64,000 nucleotides of DNA from Pararhizobium sp. IMCC21322 (GTDB lineage Bacteria; Pseudomonadota; Alphaproteobacteria; Rhizobiales; GCA-2746425): assembly GCF_030758295.1 (NCBI RefSeq), contig NZ_CP132335.1:2084412-2148411 (forward strand). The letters are read 5' to 3'. Both the position numbers and the translations under genes were made by a program. This document shows, one piece after another, positions 17,629 to 27,501 of the stretch (the stretch's first letter is position 1; each line of letters starts with the position of its first letter). Under the pieces are notes generated by a model. That model had not been told where the DNA came from, ran no database searches, and worked only from the letters and a program-made list of their open reading frames with translations.

Positions 17629-18618
17629 ATGTCTCCATCTGATCAGCAGTCCACGGCACTTGATCTGCCGCCTCATATGCGCCCCGAGCGTTCCTTTCAG
17701 GGCCTTATACTGGCGCTGCAGCGTTTCTGGGCAGATTATGGCTGCGTCGTGCTGCAGCCTTACGATATGGAAGTGGGCGCGGGTACCTTTCATCCAGCGA
17801 CTACATTGCGCGCTCTGGGTCACAAACCCTGGCGCGCCGCCTATGTGCAACCCTCACGCCGTCCAGGCGATGGCCGCTATGGTGAAAACCCCAACCGCCT
17901 GCAGCATTATTACCAGTTTCAGGTGCTGCTGAAACCCTCTCCACCGGACCTGCAGGACCTTTATCTGAAAAGTCTGGCAGCCATTGGTGTGGATGCAGCG
18001 CTCCATGATGTGCGCTTTGTCGAGGATGATTGGGAAAGCCCGACATTGGGTGCTTGGGGCCTGGGCTGGGAGTGTTGGTGCGACGGCATGGAAGTTTCGC
18101 AGTTCACGTATTTTCAGCAGGTTTGCGGTATTGAATGCAGCCCGGTTGCAGGCGAGCTGACCTATGGTCTGGAGCGTCTGGCCATGTATGTGCAGGGCGT
18201 CGACAATGTTTATGATCTGAATTTCAATGGCCGTGATGGTGACGAACGCATTTCCTACGGCGATGTCTTTTTGCAGGCCGAGCAGGAATATTCGCGTCAT
18301 AATTTTGAACACGTCAACACAGACATTCTGTTTCAGCATTTCAAAGACGCCGAAGCCGAATGTCAGGCTCTGCTTGCGGCCGGCGCACGGCAGATGGAAG
18401 AAGCAGGGGATGGCATCCACAAAGTCGTACTCCCAGCCTATGACCAATGCATCAAAGCCAGTCATGTTTTCAATCTGCTGGATGCACGCGGTGTGATCTC
18501 GGTGACCGAGCGTCAAAGCTACATTCTGCGGGTGCGCGATCTGTCAAAGGCTTGCGGTGAGGCCTTCCTTCAAACCGAGGCCGGTGGCGCTGTTGCAAAG
18601 GAGAGCCAAAATGCCTGA
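17629..18618 (+). CDS. glyQ: glycyl-tRNA synthetase alpha subunit
   Basis: Catalytic subunit of the bacterial (alpha2beta2) glycyl-tRNA synthetase. The product has the class II hallmark segments [18 protein letters not shown] and [20 protein letters not shown] near the N-terminus and [19 protein letters not shown]. With the ATG at 17629 it is 329 residues; the frame also opens at 17581, which would add 16 unsupported residues, and an ATG at 17677 would remove 16. Its end overlaps the start of glyS by eight bases. Confidence 0.95.
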   Translation: MSPSDQQSTALDLPPHMRPERSFQGLILALQRFWADYGCVVLQPYDMEVGAGTFHPATTLRALGHKPWRAAYVQPSRRPGDGRYGENPNRLQHYYQFQVLLKPSPPDLQDLYLKSLAAIGVDAALHDVRFVEDDWESPTLGAWGLGWECWCDGMEVSQFTYFQQVCGIECSPVAGELTYGLERLAMYVQGVDNVYDLNFNGRDGDERISYGDVFLQAEQEYSRHNFEHVNTDILFQHFKDAEAECQALLAAGARQMEEAGDGIHKVVLPAYDQCIKASHVFNLLDARGVISVTERQSYILRVRDLSKACGEAFLQTEAGGAVAKESQNA

Positions 18619-20719
18619 TCTCCTGCTAGAATTGTTTTCAGAAGAAATTCCTGCGCGCATGCAAAAGCGGGCCAGCGAAGATTTGCAAAAACTGGTGACC
18701 GATGGCCTGGTGAATGCTGGCCTGACCTATGAAGGTGCCAAAGGGTTTGCAACGCCGCGCCGTCTGGCCTTGACTGTGCATAGCGTAACTGCGCGCTCTG
18801 CCGATACCCGCGAAGAACGCAAAGGCCCCAAGGTCGGCGCGCCCGAAAAAGCGCTGGAAGGCTTTATGCGCGCAGCGGGCCTGTCCTCTATCGATGAGGC
18901 GCAAATCCAGAGCGACCCGAAAAAGGGCGAGTTCTATGTTGCCGTGATTGAAAAATCAGGCCGCGATGCGCAGGAAATTATCGCCGAGCTGATACCGGGC
19001 ATGATCCGCAATTTTCCGTGGCCAAAATCCATGCGCTGGGGCGCAGGCTCCACCAAACCGGATACATTGCGCTGGGTGCGCCCATTGCGCTCCATCCTGT
19101 GTACATTCGGACCGGAAACCGAAGACCCTGAAGTGGTTGCATTTGAAGTCGATGGCATCACATCAGGCGATGTGACCTATGGCCACCGATTTATGGCGCC
19201 AGCACCTTTGCGCATCCGCCGGTTTGATGATTACACTGACAAGCTGAATGCAGCAAAAGTGGTGCTGGATAGCGCCCGCCGTGAAGAGATTATCCTCGAG
19301 GAAGCCAAGAATTTGGCGTTCTCCCAGAATTTGGATCTGGTGGAAGATACAGCTCTGCTGCTTGAAGTGGCTGGCCTTGTGGAATGGCCGATTGTGCTGA
19401 TGGGTACATTTGATGAGCGGTTTTTAAACCTGCCCGATGAAGTGATCCAGCTCACCATTCGCGTCAACCAGAAATGCTTTGTGCTGCGTGATCCGAAATC
19501 CGGCGCTTTGACCAATCGCTTCATTCTTGTCTCCAACCTGATCGCCAGTGATGGCGGCAAACAGATAGTGGCCGGGAATGAAAAAGTGGTGCGGGCGCGC
19601 CTGTCCGATGCAATGTTCTTCTGGGAAACCGATCTGAAGACGCCACTGCAGGCACGGGTGGAAAAACTTGGAAACATTATTTTCCACGAACAACTGGGTA
19701 CGCAATTGCAGCGCGTTGAGCGGATCAGCGCCCTTGCAAAAGCGCTGGCACCTGCCACCTCTGCAAACATTGTTGAGGCGGAACGGGCCGCTGAATTGTG
19801 CAAGGCCGATCTGGTCACCGAAATGGTCGGTGAGTTCCCGGAACTGCAGGGCCTGATGGGCCGCTACTACGCCACCGCGCAGGACGAAACCGGTGCGGTT
19901 GCGGCTGCCTGTGAAGACCACTATCGGCCACAGGGGCCGGGCGATACGGTTCCATCCGATCCGATTTCCGTTACAGTTGCGCTTTCTGACAAGCTGGACA
20001 CACTGTCCGGTTTTTGGCTGATTGACGAAAAACCAACCGGATCAAAAGACCCTTATGCTCTGCGGCGCGCAGCGCTTGGCGTCATCCGTTTGATTTTGGA
20101 AAATAATATTGAACTGTCTCTGATCGGTGCCATTGAACAGGCCTGTTCCGGCCATCGCAATGGCGAGATGCAAGTGTCCGTTGCGGACGGTGTTGCGACG
20201 GATCTTCTGTCCTTCTTCCACGACCGGCTAAAGGTCTATTTGCGCGATCAGGGCCGTCGTCATGATTTGATTGATGCGGTTATCAGTGAAAGCGCCGATG
20301 ATCTGCAACTCATCGTTCGCCGTGTCGAGGCATTGAGCGATTTTCTGGCAAGCGAAGACGGCAAGGCACTTTTGTCCGGCAGCAAACGGGCTGCCAACAT
20401 TTTGCGTGCTGAGGAGAAGAAAGAAGGCAGGGCCTTCGACGGCACCGTGTCATCCGACCTTTTGTCCCTCCCGGCTGAAAAAGCATTGGCGGAAGCGGTG
20501 GATGCGTCGGTTGGCAAGGCGAAAGCAGCAGTGGACGCGCATGATTTTTCTGCAGCCATTGAAGCGCTTTCGGAACTGCGTGCGCCAGTAGATGCTTTTT
20601 TTGAGGATGTCATGGTCAATGATGACAATGCGCAAATCCGCGAAAACAGGCTGAATCTTCTCAATCGAATCCGGCAAGCCACGCAAACCGTTGCCGATTT
20701 CTCCAAAATCGAAGGGTAG
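18611..20719 (+). CDS. glyS: glycyl-tRNA synthetase beta subunit
   Basis: Beta subunit, which binds tRNA-Gly. The 702-residue protein starts [18 protein letters not shown], the standard beginning of GlyS, at an ATG with GGAG nine bases upstream; it includes the HD-like middle region and a C-terminal DALR-type anticodon-binding domain ([11 protein letters not shown] to RLNLLNRIR). Length and order match the family. It overlaps the glyQ end, giving coupled synthesis of the two subunits. Confidence 0.96.
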   Translation: MPDLLLELFSEEIPARMQKRASEDLQKLVTDGLVNAGLTYEGAKGFATPRRLALTVHSVTARSADTREERKGPKVGAPEKALEGFMRAAGLSSIDEAQIQSDPKKGEFYVAVIEKSGRDAQEIIAELIPGMIRNFPWPKSMRWGAGSTKPDTLRWVRPLRSILCTFGPETEDPEVVAFEVDGITSGDVTYGHRFMAPAPLRIRRFDDYTDKLNAAKVVLDSARREEIILEEAKNLAFSQNLDLVEDTALLLEVAGLVEWPIVLMGTFDERFLNLPDEVIQLTIRVNQKCFVLRDPKSGALTNRFILVSNLIASDGGKQIVAGNEKVVRARLSDAMFFWETDLKTPLQARVEKLGNIIFHEQLGTQLQRVERISALAKALAPATSANIVEAERAAELCKADLVTEMVGEFPELQGLMGRYYATAQDETGAVAAACEDHYRPQGPGDTVPSDPISVTVALSDKLDTLSGFWLIDEKPTGSKDPYALRRAALGVIRLILENNIELSLIGAIEQACSGHRNGEMQVSVADGVATDLLSFFHDRLKVYLRDQGRRHDLIDAVISESADDLQLIVRRVEALSDFLASEDGKALLSGSKRAANILRAEEKKEGRAFDGTVSSDLLSLPAEKALAEAVDASVGKAKAAVDAHDFSAAIEALSELRAPVDAFFEDVMVNDDNAQIRENRLNLLNRIRQATQTVADFSKIEG

Positions 20720-20849
20720 TGGCAACATTATGGTGAATCAGATAAGAACGTGCTTTTTAGCGCAACATGGACTATTTGGAACTTGAAGATCGCCAGACGG
20801 TCACATTTCTTCGATAACAAAGATCAGATATACTCTCAGGGGAATACTC

Positions 20850-21662
20850 ATGAATAAAGCAATTGTTGGAATTTTAGGTGCTGTTGTTGGTGCTGCAGGT
20901 GGCTATTTCGTCCAGGACGCGAATGTCAAAAACGTTATGGATGAAGTCACTGCATTGACAGAAAAAGCCACAGGCCTGGAAAGCATGGTTGACGAATCCA
21001 AGACTGCCGCCGAAACCGCTGTCGCTGACGCGGAAACCGCGCTTGAAACAGCCAAGGCTGAAGCACAGGCCGCACTGGAAGCTGCACAGGCAGAAACCGA
21101 AGCTGCCAAAGCTGCCGCTGAAGAGGCTGCAGCCGCACTTGAAGGCGCAGAAGCTGAAGCAGCTGTTGCGCTGGCTGCAGCAAAAGCCGACGCAGAAGTA
21201 GCTGTCATGACAGCAAAAGCTGAAGCGGAAGCAATGATGGCACAGGGTGAAGACGCTTCAACTGCTGAACTGAGAACCCAATTGTCTTCCTATCAGGATC
21301 AGGTCGCTGCTCTCACATCTGATCTGGCCAGCAAAGAAGTCATGGCCGCTGATCTGAGTTCCGCTGTTGATGGACTGAAAGCCGAAGCTGCTGAAAAAGC
21401 ACAGATGACTGCTGATTTGAGCGCAGAGGTTGATGCCCTGACTGCCGAAGCTGCTACAAAAACGCAGATGGCCGCCGATCTTGAAGCACAAGTTGACGCT
21501 CTGACTGCTGAAGTTGCGACAAAAACGCAAATGGCGGACGATCTTGAAACACAAGTTGATGCTCTGACTGCTGAAGTTGCTGACTTGAATGCATCCATGG
21601 AACAGATGAAAGCTGAAATGGAAGCTGCTGCTTCTGATGTTGATGCGGCACCTGCCAATTAA
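20850..21662 (+). CDS. Ala/Glu-rich membrane-anchored coiled-coil protein with 21-residue repeats
   Basis: A 270-residue protein of unknown function. Residues 4-20 are a Gly/Ala-rich hydrophobic segment (signal anchor). Residues 30-135 are an almost uninterrupted Ala/Glu/Lys helix. From 162 to 245 there are four consecutive 21-residue repeats (three heptads each), with consensus K-T-Q-M-A-x-D-L-x-x-x-V-D-A-L-T-A-E-V-A-T. The C-terminus is short and Ala/Asp-rich. It looks like a periplasmic stalk or envelope spacer. It stands alone with a clear GGGG ribosome binding site and its own terminator, suggesting high independent expression. Confidence 0.85.
   Translation: MNKAIVGILGAVVGAAGGYFVQDANVKNVMDEVTALTEKATGLESMVDESKTAAETAVADAETALETAKAEAQAALEAAQAETEAAKAAAEEAAAALEGAEAEAAVALAAAKADAEVAVMTAKAEAEAMMAQGEDASTAELRTQLSSYQDQVAALTSDLASKEVMAADLSSAVDGLKAEAAEKAQMTADLSAEVDALTAEAATKTQMAADLEAQVDALTAEVATKTQMADDLETQVDALTAEVADLNASMEQMKAEMEAAASDVDAAPAN
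21333..21584 (+). repeat. four tandem 63-bp in-frame repeats
   Basis: Four contiguous 63-bp units encode residues 162-182, 183-203, 204-224 and 225-245 of the coiled-coil protein. The last two units are nearly identical in DNA as well as protein (both include AAAACGCA and ATGGC and CTGACTGCTGAAGTTG), which points to recent tandem duplication; the first two have diverged. The number of units may vary between strains. Confidence 0.8.
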
Positions 21663-21689
21663 TCCATTCTGACAGCTGAAGTTTCAATC

Positions 21690-21719
21690 GGGCGGTCTGC
21701 ATACAGGCCGCCCTTTTTT
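21690..21719 (+). terminator. rho-independent terminator of the coiled-coil protein gene
   Basis: GGGCGGTCTG at 21690-21699 pairs with CAGGCCGCCC at 21704-21713 (one G-T pair) around a four-base loop, followed by six T residues. It lies 28 bp after the stop codon. Confidence 0.9.
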
Positions 21720-21823
21720 GTGTCGGCATGCAATGCTCGGTTACTTCAAAATCCCTGTTTCATGCTTCCTTAAGTGAACTCCGCGCATAAAGCCTGCTGA
21801 ACCGAAATCTGTCAGATGCGGAA

Positions 21824-23242
21824 TTGCGGGCATTGGTAGCATCACGAAAATCATTGAAAAGCAGGCTTAAATCAGTCCTTGTCATGCTGCGGCCTGCACA
21901 GAATTCCTCTGTGAATGACGATGAGGCGGACGTAGAAGAATCTGACACGACCTCTGCCGGTCGTGCGGGCCTGTTTGCACTCATTATCCGGCTGGCCAAT
22001 GCCGCCATCGCCTATGTAACCCAGATTATCTTCGCGCGCATGCTGGGCGAATTTGAATATGGTGTTTTTGCGCTGGGTTGGGTGTGGATCGCCATTCTTG
22101 GTCATACCACCACATTCGGCTTCTCCATGAGCGCCATTCGCTACCTGGCACGCTATAAGGCAACAGGAGAGGCCGGGCTGGCAGTTGGTTTCTTCCGTTT
22201 TTCATTACTCATCCCATTGCTCGTCAGTTGCCTGGCTGCAATTCTGGGCGTGTTTCTTTTGACCTCCCGAGCTTTGCCTGTGCCGGAGTACTATGTGCTG
22301 CCCCTGATACTCGCCGCGGTCTGCGTGCCGCTTTTTGCGCTTCAGGATATGATGGAAAGCTTTGCCCGCGCCCGCCATTGGGTTTTGTTGGCACTGATAC
22401 CAACCTACCTGTTGCGGCATGGCTTTCTTGGCCTGTTTTTGGTCCTGGCGGTTGTCATCGGGTTTGATGCTACGGCCGTCACTGCGCTTGTTGTTGCTTT
22501 CGCGGCCATCGGCCTGTCACTGGCCATACAGGCAAGCATTCTGGCCAAACGCCTCATTGATGAACGACGAGCGCTCCCAAAGGCGGTGCCGCCACTTTAC
22601 GACCGCAGAACCTGGCTCAAAACATCCGCGCCCCTGGCCCTGCAGGATGGTGCTTCATTGCTGGTGTCCTATTCAGACATTCTGGTTCTCAGCTTTTTTG
22701 TGTCGCCCGGCGAAATCGGGATTTACTTTGCGGCGACCCGCATTGCGCAAATTGTCGGCTTTGTCCGCTTTGCAGCCTCAGCAGGAACCGCAAACGTCTT
22801 TTCCAAACTGAGTGCGCAGGGCAAGACAGATGAATTGAAATCCCTGTCCCGAGCCACAATCCGTATCTCATTCTGGCTATCGCTCATCGCCTGCGCATGT
22901 CTGGCCATTGCAGGTCCGCTGCTGCTGAAACTGTTTGGAGCAGGCTTTACTGTGGGCTACCCGGTTCTGCTGGTTTTGATGGCAGGCTTGCTGGTTCAGG
23001 CCGCGTTTTCATCAGCGGAAGATCTGCTTAACATGACCGGTCATCAGGGCATGACTGCGTCTTCTTATTTTGGTGCGCTTGTGGTCAATCTGGTTCTCAA
23101 TCTGGCACTCATTCCCTATTTCGGTCTGATTGGAGCTGCGATTGCCACCTCCCTATCAATTGGCTTCCGGGTCATTTATCTGGCCTTCGGCGTTCGCTCC
23201 CGCCTCAATATTTCTCTATTTGGTGCCCAGTTCGGGCGCTAG
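21824..23242 (+). CDS. oligosaccharide flippase family (Wzx/MurJ-like) membrane protein
   Basis: A 472-residue polytopic protein with about 12-14 membrane helices. AGRAGLFALIIRLANAAIAYV and the segment IFARMLGEFEYGVFALGW match polysaccharide-biosynthesis flippases of the MOP exporter superfamily, which move lipid-linked glycans across the inner membrane. The 45-residue N-terminal extension is charged and cytoplasmic. The start is unclear: TTG at 21824 or ATG at 21884. No glycosyltransferase genes are adjacent, so the substrate cannot be inferred. Confidence 0.82.
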   Translation: MRALVASRKSLKSRLKSVLVMLRPAQNSSVNDDEADVEESDTTSAGRAGLFALIIRLANAAIAYVTQIIFARMLGEFEYGVFALGWVWIAILGHTTTFGFSMSAIRYLARYKATGEAGLAVGFFRFSLLIPLLVSCLAAILGVFLLTSRALPVPEYYVLPLILAAVCVPLFALQDMMESFARARHWVLLALIPTYLLRHGFLGLFLVLAVVIGFDATAVTALVVAFAAIGLSLAIQASILAKRLIDERRALPKAVPPLYDRRTWLKTSAPLALQDGASLLVSYSDILVLSFFVSPGEIGIYFAATRIAQIVGFVRFAASAGTANVFSKLSAQGKTDELKSLSRATIRISFWLSLIACACLAIAGPLLLKLFGAGFTVGYPVLLVLMAGLLVQAAFSSAEDLLNMTGHQGMTASSYFGALVVNLVLNLALIPYFGLIGAAIATSLSIGFRVIYLAFGVRSRLNISLFGAQFGR

Positions 23243-23271
23243 AGTGCTTTCAACAATGATGAAATCCAGAA

Positions 23272-23934
23272 TTAGTCACCTGCCAGAAAGAACTGCCAGA
23301 CGCCATCGGGAGAAATGCCAAGGCGGAAAAAATTATAGGCGCCAAAGACCTTCATATCTTCGTAGTCGCCGGCTGTCACCAGAGTGAAGAGCTCCACGCG
23401 TTGCTGCGGTGTCAGCGTATCAATGCGAATATTTGCAAAATAGGGCCAGACATAAATCTCCGCATCCGTGCCCGCATCAATCTGGGCGTATCCGGCTTCC
23501 AGAACTTCCAGCATTATGGCCAGAATTTCCTGACCTTCCTCGTCTCCAGACAATTCGCGCAGATACAGAACCGGGTCTTCCACCTCTTCAAACGCCACAA
23601 CCGGTATCTTGCCATTGGCTACAATAATGGCGGTCAGTGCAGCAAGATTGCCATTGCGCGCAGCTGTCAGTAGCGTTGCGTGGATTTGTTGAACTGCTTG
23701 CGGCAGCAACGTCATATCGTAGGAAATGCGCGGTGGTGCTTCAGCATCATTGGCGTTGTCAGGTATGGTACCCTCTACATCTGATGAGGGCACGGATTGC
23801 GACTTTAGGGAAAAGGATTCCGTTTCAACCGTTCTGGCCGCAAATGCCATGTCAGCGCACGTAAATAAAAACGCGCCAAACGCAAAAATCGGCAGACTAT
23901 GAGAAAAGCGATTAAGTGAGGTGTGTGCAAACAT
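23272..23934 (-). CDS. exported protein of unknown function
   Basis: A 220-residue protein with an N-terminal hydrophobic signal (about 13-32, ending ADMAFAA), a low-complexity Ser/Asp/Glu stretch, and a compact domain with LLTAARNGNLAALTAII, which resembles an ankyrin-type helix pair, then YVWPYFANIRIDTLTP and GAYNFFRLGISPDGVWQFFLAGD. I recognise this combination from conserved hypothetical proteins in Hyphomicrobiales but no function. It stands alone, converging on the flippase gene. Confidence 0.72.
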   Translation of the reverse strand: MFAHTSLNRFSHSLPIFAFGAFLFTCADMAFAARTVETESFSLKSQSVPSSDVEGTIPDNANDAEAPPRISYDMTLLPQAVQQIHATLLTAARNGNLAALTAIIVANGKIPVVAFEEVEDPVLYLRELSGDEEGQEILAIMLEVLEAGYAQIDAGTDAEIYVWPYFANIRIDTLTPQQRVELFTLVTAGDYEDMKVFGAYNFFRLGISPDGVWQFFLAGD

Positions 23935-24009
23935 AGAAACAGATAAGGGCTACAAGCCCCGATCTGTCAAATGAATATGTTTTGGATGTCCGCTGCCGGA
24001 TAAAGGGTG

Positions 24010-24279
24010 CTAATTCAGCACCCTGAACATAGTGAATTCGCCGGTCTGGATGCGTTCTGGCAGTTTCGCGCAATAGTCTGCAGCAACGTCTTCACCGTTT
24101 TCGGTGACAATCCGCGAGAGCGCGGCAAATATGGAAGTTTCGATCAGAATACCTGGCTCAACGCCTTGTTCCAGGGCTTCTTCCCATGCGGCTTGAAGCG
24201 TGCACAGGGCAGTTCTCTGGCGGTCTGCGAGTCCAAAGTCCTCGTCGAAATCTTCTTCTTCCTGCCACAGATTCTGCAT
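24010..24279 (-). CDS. small acidic protein of unknown function
   Basis: An 89-residue soluble acidic protein: MQNLWQEEEDFDEDFG, then a helical region (ALCTLQAAWEEALEQGVEPGILIETSIFAALSRIV) and a short tail. The ATG at 24279 has GAGG seven bases upstream; the frame also opens at 24300. No cofactor or catalytic motif is visible. It lies 110 bp downstream of the TIGR02301 gene in the same direction. Confidence 0.68.
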   Translation of the reverse strand: MQNLWQEEEDFDEDFGLADRQRTALCTLQAAWEEALEQGVEPGILIETSIFAALSRIVTENGEDVAADYCAKLPERIQTGEFTMFRVLN

Positions 24280-24392
24280 GATCAACCTCGATTTGTGCAA
24301 TATTGTAGCTAATTTATCACAAAGCTGAATGAGTTGGCGCAGTACCTGATTTTAGGGTCAACAAAGTCTAAACGGTCAATTTCCAGCTGAAT

Positions 24393-24887
24393 TTACTGTG
24401 GGGCAGCGGTGTCCGCAGCTTCAGCTGAAGAGTCGTCGGCAGGGTTTTCTGCATCGGCATCTGCAGGAATGGGTTGAACGGGGCGATATTTGGTGGCCAT
24501 AACCCGCGTCAGTTCTACGGCCTCTGTTTCATAACGACGCAAAATCGTCTGCGCGGCAGGCGTGCAGGTGTTGTGAACCTGTTCCAGAACCGCAAAGGCT
24601 TTGTTGTATGTAGCCATGATACGGGCGCGTCTGCCGGGTGTCGGCTCTTCAGCTTCCAGCAAATTGGCCATCTGGTCTCGCCACACACCGCGTGGGTGGC
24701 GTTCGCACAAGGGATGCAGGAATTCCAAAGACCCCATGATGCTGACGAGGCGAAGTAGCTCATTTTCGTAGGGTGGCAAACCGTCGCCCGACTGTGCAGA
24801 CTGCGCATGTGCTGATCCCATCAGCATTGGCAGCAGGCACAAGCCAGCAAAAGAAACGGCACGGATGCGATTTGAGTTTGAAATCAT
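24393..24887 (-). CDS. TIGR02301 family exported protein
   Basis: A 164-residue protein with a signal sequence ending near MGSAHAQS. The mature part has the TIGR02301 pattern: YENELLRLVSIMGSLEFLHPLC, a WRDQMANLLEAEEPTPGRRARI segment and TCTPAAQTILRRYETEA, with two conserved cysteines that could form a disulfide. The C-terminus is an acidic Ala-rich tail. The start could also be the ATG at 24911. In related bacteria this gene usually lies beside a NUDIX gene; here a DUF3179 gene separates them. Confidence 0.82.
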   Translation of the reverse strand: MISNSNRIRAVSFAGLCLLPMLMGSAHAQSAQSGDGLPPYENELLRLVSIMGSLEFLHPLCERHPRGVWRDQMANLLEAEEPTPGRRARIMATYNKAFAVLEQVHNTCTPAAQTILRRYETEAVELTRVMATKYRPVQPIPADADAENPADDSSAEAADTAAPQ

Positions 24888-24945
24888 AACCGCACCGTGC
24901 CGTGATGGCATTCAAATTTCAAGATTGATCTTGGTCCAGAGTGTC

Positions 24946-26001
24946 TTATTCCTGAATTATTTCTGCGTCGGGATGAAAGGCTAGAAAAGCAAACGCAAAG
25001 GTTACGTCGTAAACCGCCTCGTCACCTCGGCTGCCATCGGCATTTAGCTGATAAGCCACGACATTTCCAACATCCTTGCCTTCGGCAATACGACTGGTGT
25101 CCAGCGCAGAGTTCTGGCCGCTTTCCCATGTCAGCTCTACATCGCCAAGCTTCACCGATGCCTGATCACGCAGATGCGTCAGTGTTGTTGCCTTTGGCTC
25201 ACCATCCTGTTTGACAACGACAACGCGCACCATTGGCCCGATATCGGAGGGCAGATCGCCACGGAACAACGGATACGGCGCGCCGCGACTGTCATAATTG
25301 ACGTAAGGGTTGGAGCCGTAACGGCGCATATTTGGATTGTTCGGAACAAGCACTTTTCCGTCCGGATTGGCTTTCGCAAAGCGTTCAAAACTTTCCACAC
25401 GGCTGGGGATCATCCGCAAATCCGTATCCAGCAATTCACCGACAATGGCGTTTCCTGTAAATTGCTGCCACCAGGATTCAGTCTGTCGATCATACATCAC
25501 CAGATCAGAATTCCTGAGTTTCCCCGTGGTGCCAAAATCCAGTAATTGTTCACCAACCCGGCGGTCAAACACCAGTGCGGAATTACATAATGGGCAATAG
25601 GTAACTGCCACAGGCGTGCCGCCGACTTCATCATTCACAATTTCATGCCACGTCATGACCTGAAGCGGATAGGCGCGAATATCTCCGTTTATGTCCAACC
25701 GGATCACCGGCTCCAACGGCCCAAGATCGGTGATATCTTTTGCGGCCACAAATTGCGGATTGTCTATGGATGGAATTCCGTCGCGCGGAGGCCCGCCCGA
25801 CAGGATTTCGTCGAATTCGATACTGCTCTTGGAAAAATCTGTCTGCCAACCTTCCGAGCGCCACAAACCCGCATCGGCAAATGCCTGGCTGGCGATTATA
25901 AGCAACAGCGGTACCAGCCCCGCTATGATCGATATCTGTAAGGCAGATGGAAGTCGCTTGTGGTCTGCGACAGCTGACTGCACGGGCTTCACTATGGGCA
26001 T
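24946..26001 (-). CDS. DUF3179 domain-containing exported protein
   Basis: A 351-residue protein with a membrane/signal segment at about 22-42 and a single DUF3179 domain. The diagnostic core is AVTYCPLCNSALVFDR near residue 135, a CxxC pair that could bind a metal or form a disulfide, followed by FGTTGKLRNSDLVMYDR and ESWWQQFTG. The family is widespread in archaea and aquatic bacteria; function unknown. It sits between a NUDIX gene and a TIGR02301 gene on the same strand. Confidence 0.85.
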   Translation of the reverse strand: MPIVKPVQSAVADHKRLPSALQISIIAGLVPLLLIIASQAFADAGLWRSEGWQTDFSKSSIEFDEILSGGPPRDGIPSIDNPQFVAAKDITDLGPLEPVIRLDINGDIRAYPLQVMTWHEIVNDEVGGTPVAVTYCPLCNSALVFDRRVGEQLLDFGTTGKLRNSDLVMYDRQTESWWQQFTGNAIVGELLDTDLRMIPSRVESFERFAKANPDGKVLVPNNPNMRRYGSNPYVNYDSRGAPYPLFRGDLPSDIGPMVRVVVVKQDGEPKATTLTHLRDQASVKLGDVELTWESGQNSALDTSRIAEGKDVGNVVAYQLNADGSRGDEAVYDVTFAFAFLAFHPDAEIIQE

Positions 26002-26116
26002 GACAAACCTCCCGGTTAATTATTCGCGAACTTATCTCTTCCACTGAGATTGTCATGTTTGCTGTGCATCACCAATCAATCCTGTTCACGGAGTTGTGAC
26101 CGCAGCCCACCAATCT

Positions 26117-26545
26117 TCAAAAGGGAAGGCCCAGGCTCTCTTTGCTGTGTGCCAGGATGTCAGCAAGTCCGGGGACGGTTTCTAAATCCAGAAGGTCGGT
26201 AACGCTCATCCATTTTGCATCTGCGGCATCGTCCCCGGCAGCAAGATCGCCGACGGGATTTTCCGCCCGGACACAATTCAACACGTAGTGAAAGCCATCT
26301 TCAATTATCTCTCTGATGAAGAATATGTTTTTGGGAATGGCTTTCAGGCTGGTTTCTTCGCGCAACTCTCGTATTGCAGCGGCGGCAATGGTTTCCCCAG
26401 CATCGACTTTGCCACCTGGCAATGCCCAAAGGCCCTTGTTTGGTGCATTGGCACGCCGCACAAGCAATATTTTGTCGTCCTGCCAAATAGCGACGCAAAC
26501 TGCTAAAACTGGATGTTGCACTGAATGAGAATTTGTTGGCACCAT
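26117..26545 (-). CDS. NUDIX hydrolase
   Basis: A 142-residue pyrophosphohydrolase of the MutT/NUDIX superfamily. The Nudix box reads GGKVDAGETIAAAAIRELREETSL around residues 44-67; the penultimate glycine of the consensus is Ser here, while the metal-binding Glu residues are kept. The segment WALPGGKV and the preceding RRANAPNKGL resemble ADP-ribose or NADH pyrophosphatases, but the substrate is not determined. It is divergent from the SRAP gene with 67 bp between starts. Confidence 0.88.
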   Translation of the reverse strand: MVPTNSHSVQHPVLAVCVAIWQDDKILLVRRANAPNKGLWALPGGKVDAGETIAAAAIRELREETSLKAIPKNIFFIREIIEDGFHYVLNCVRAENPVGDLAAGDDAADAKWMSVTDLLDLETVPGLADILAHSKESLGLPF

Positions 26546-26612
26546 AAAATCCGGTCTGAGTCGCTGATTGTCTATCAGTGACCTAGTTTGTTTGTAGGAG
26601 GTCGCTTGTCAA

Positions 26613-27347
26613 TTGTGTGGTCGATTAACATTAACGCACCCAAACGAGGCAGTTGCCGCGCTTTTTAAATATGAAAGCGACGACAAGGCCGCAGAGGAAT
26701 TCCCGCCAAGATACAATATCGGCCCGACGCAACCCATTGTAACGATCCGGCAGGAGATGTCGCGCCGTGTTATGCGCCTTGTTCGCTGGGGGCTTGTGCC
26801 CGCCTGGGTCAAGGACCCGCAGCAATTTACCCTGTTGATTAATGCCCGGGCAGAAACCGTGCGCGAGAAACCAAGTTTCAGAGGCTCCATGCGTCATCAT
26901 CGGTGTTTGGTGCCCGCGACCGGCTATTACGAGTGGCGTCGGGAAGGGGGGCAAAAGCAACCCTTCTACATGCGTCCCAAAACTGGAGATTTGTTTGCAA
27001 TGGCGGGGCTTTGGGCCGAATGGTCTGGTCCCGACGGCAATCTGATCGATTCCGGTGCTTTACTTACCCAGCCTGCCAATGAGGCATTATCTGGCATTCA
27101 CCACCGGATGCCAATTGTCCTGACGCCGGATCTATTTGACGACTGGTTGAATGTCTCGCAGATAGATGCACCCGAAGCACACCGATTGCTGAGGCCCGTC
27201 CCTGAAGACTTTTTTGAAGCGATACCCGTCAGCTCTCGCGTCAATCACATCCGCAATGACGATTCGGAGCTCATAAATAGAGTTGAAACTGAAACCAATA
27301 GTGAAGCACCGCAAACAGCCAAAGATGCACAACTGGACCTGTTTTAG
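26613..27347 (+). CDS. SOS response-associated peptidase (SRAP, YedK/HMCES family)
   Basis: SRAP proteins cross-link to abasic sites in single-stranded DNA through Cys2 and protect them from breakage. The 244-residue product starts at a TTG (26613) so that Cys immediately follows the initiator (CGRLTLTH), as the mechanism requires; GGAGG lies 11 bases upstream. The conserved Asn and Glu are in LINARAETV, and the catalytic His is in LSGIHHRMPIVL. WGLVPAW and RCLVPATGYYEW are further signatures. It is divergent from the NUDIX gene. Confidence 0.93.
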   Translation: MCGRLTLTHPNEAVAALFKYESDDKAAEEFPPRYNIGPTQPIVTIRQEMSRRVMRLVRWGLVPAWVKDPQQFTLLINARAETVREKPSFRGSMRHHRCLVPATGYYEWRREGGQKQPFYMRPKTGDLFAMAGLWAEWSGPDGNLIDSGALLTQPANEALSGIHHRMPIVLTPDLFDDWLNVSQIDAPEAHRLLRPVPEDFFEAIPVSSRVNHIRNDDSELINRVETETNSEAPQTAKDAQLDLF

Positions 27348-27501
27348 ACATTGCCTTTCAAAGGTGATCAGCACTGGACGTATGCAAATCGCTATGACAG
27401 ATTTTGATTAAATTATTATCAGTCTGACGTACAGAATCAAAACCACAAACCATAAAGTGCGATAGAGCAACACAACCAACTTTGGGGCAAAGGCGAGTTG
27501 A

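Noticed and set aside
21015-21250. Ala-rich region of the coiled-coil protein as an antifreeze or elastin-like repeat
   Set aside because: The Ala/Glu/Lys pattern has no fixed period and fits a plain single alpha-helix; only the later 21-residue units are true repeats.
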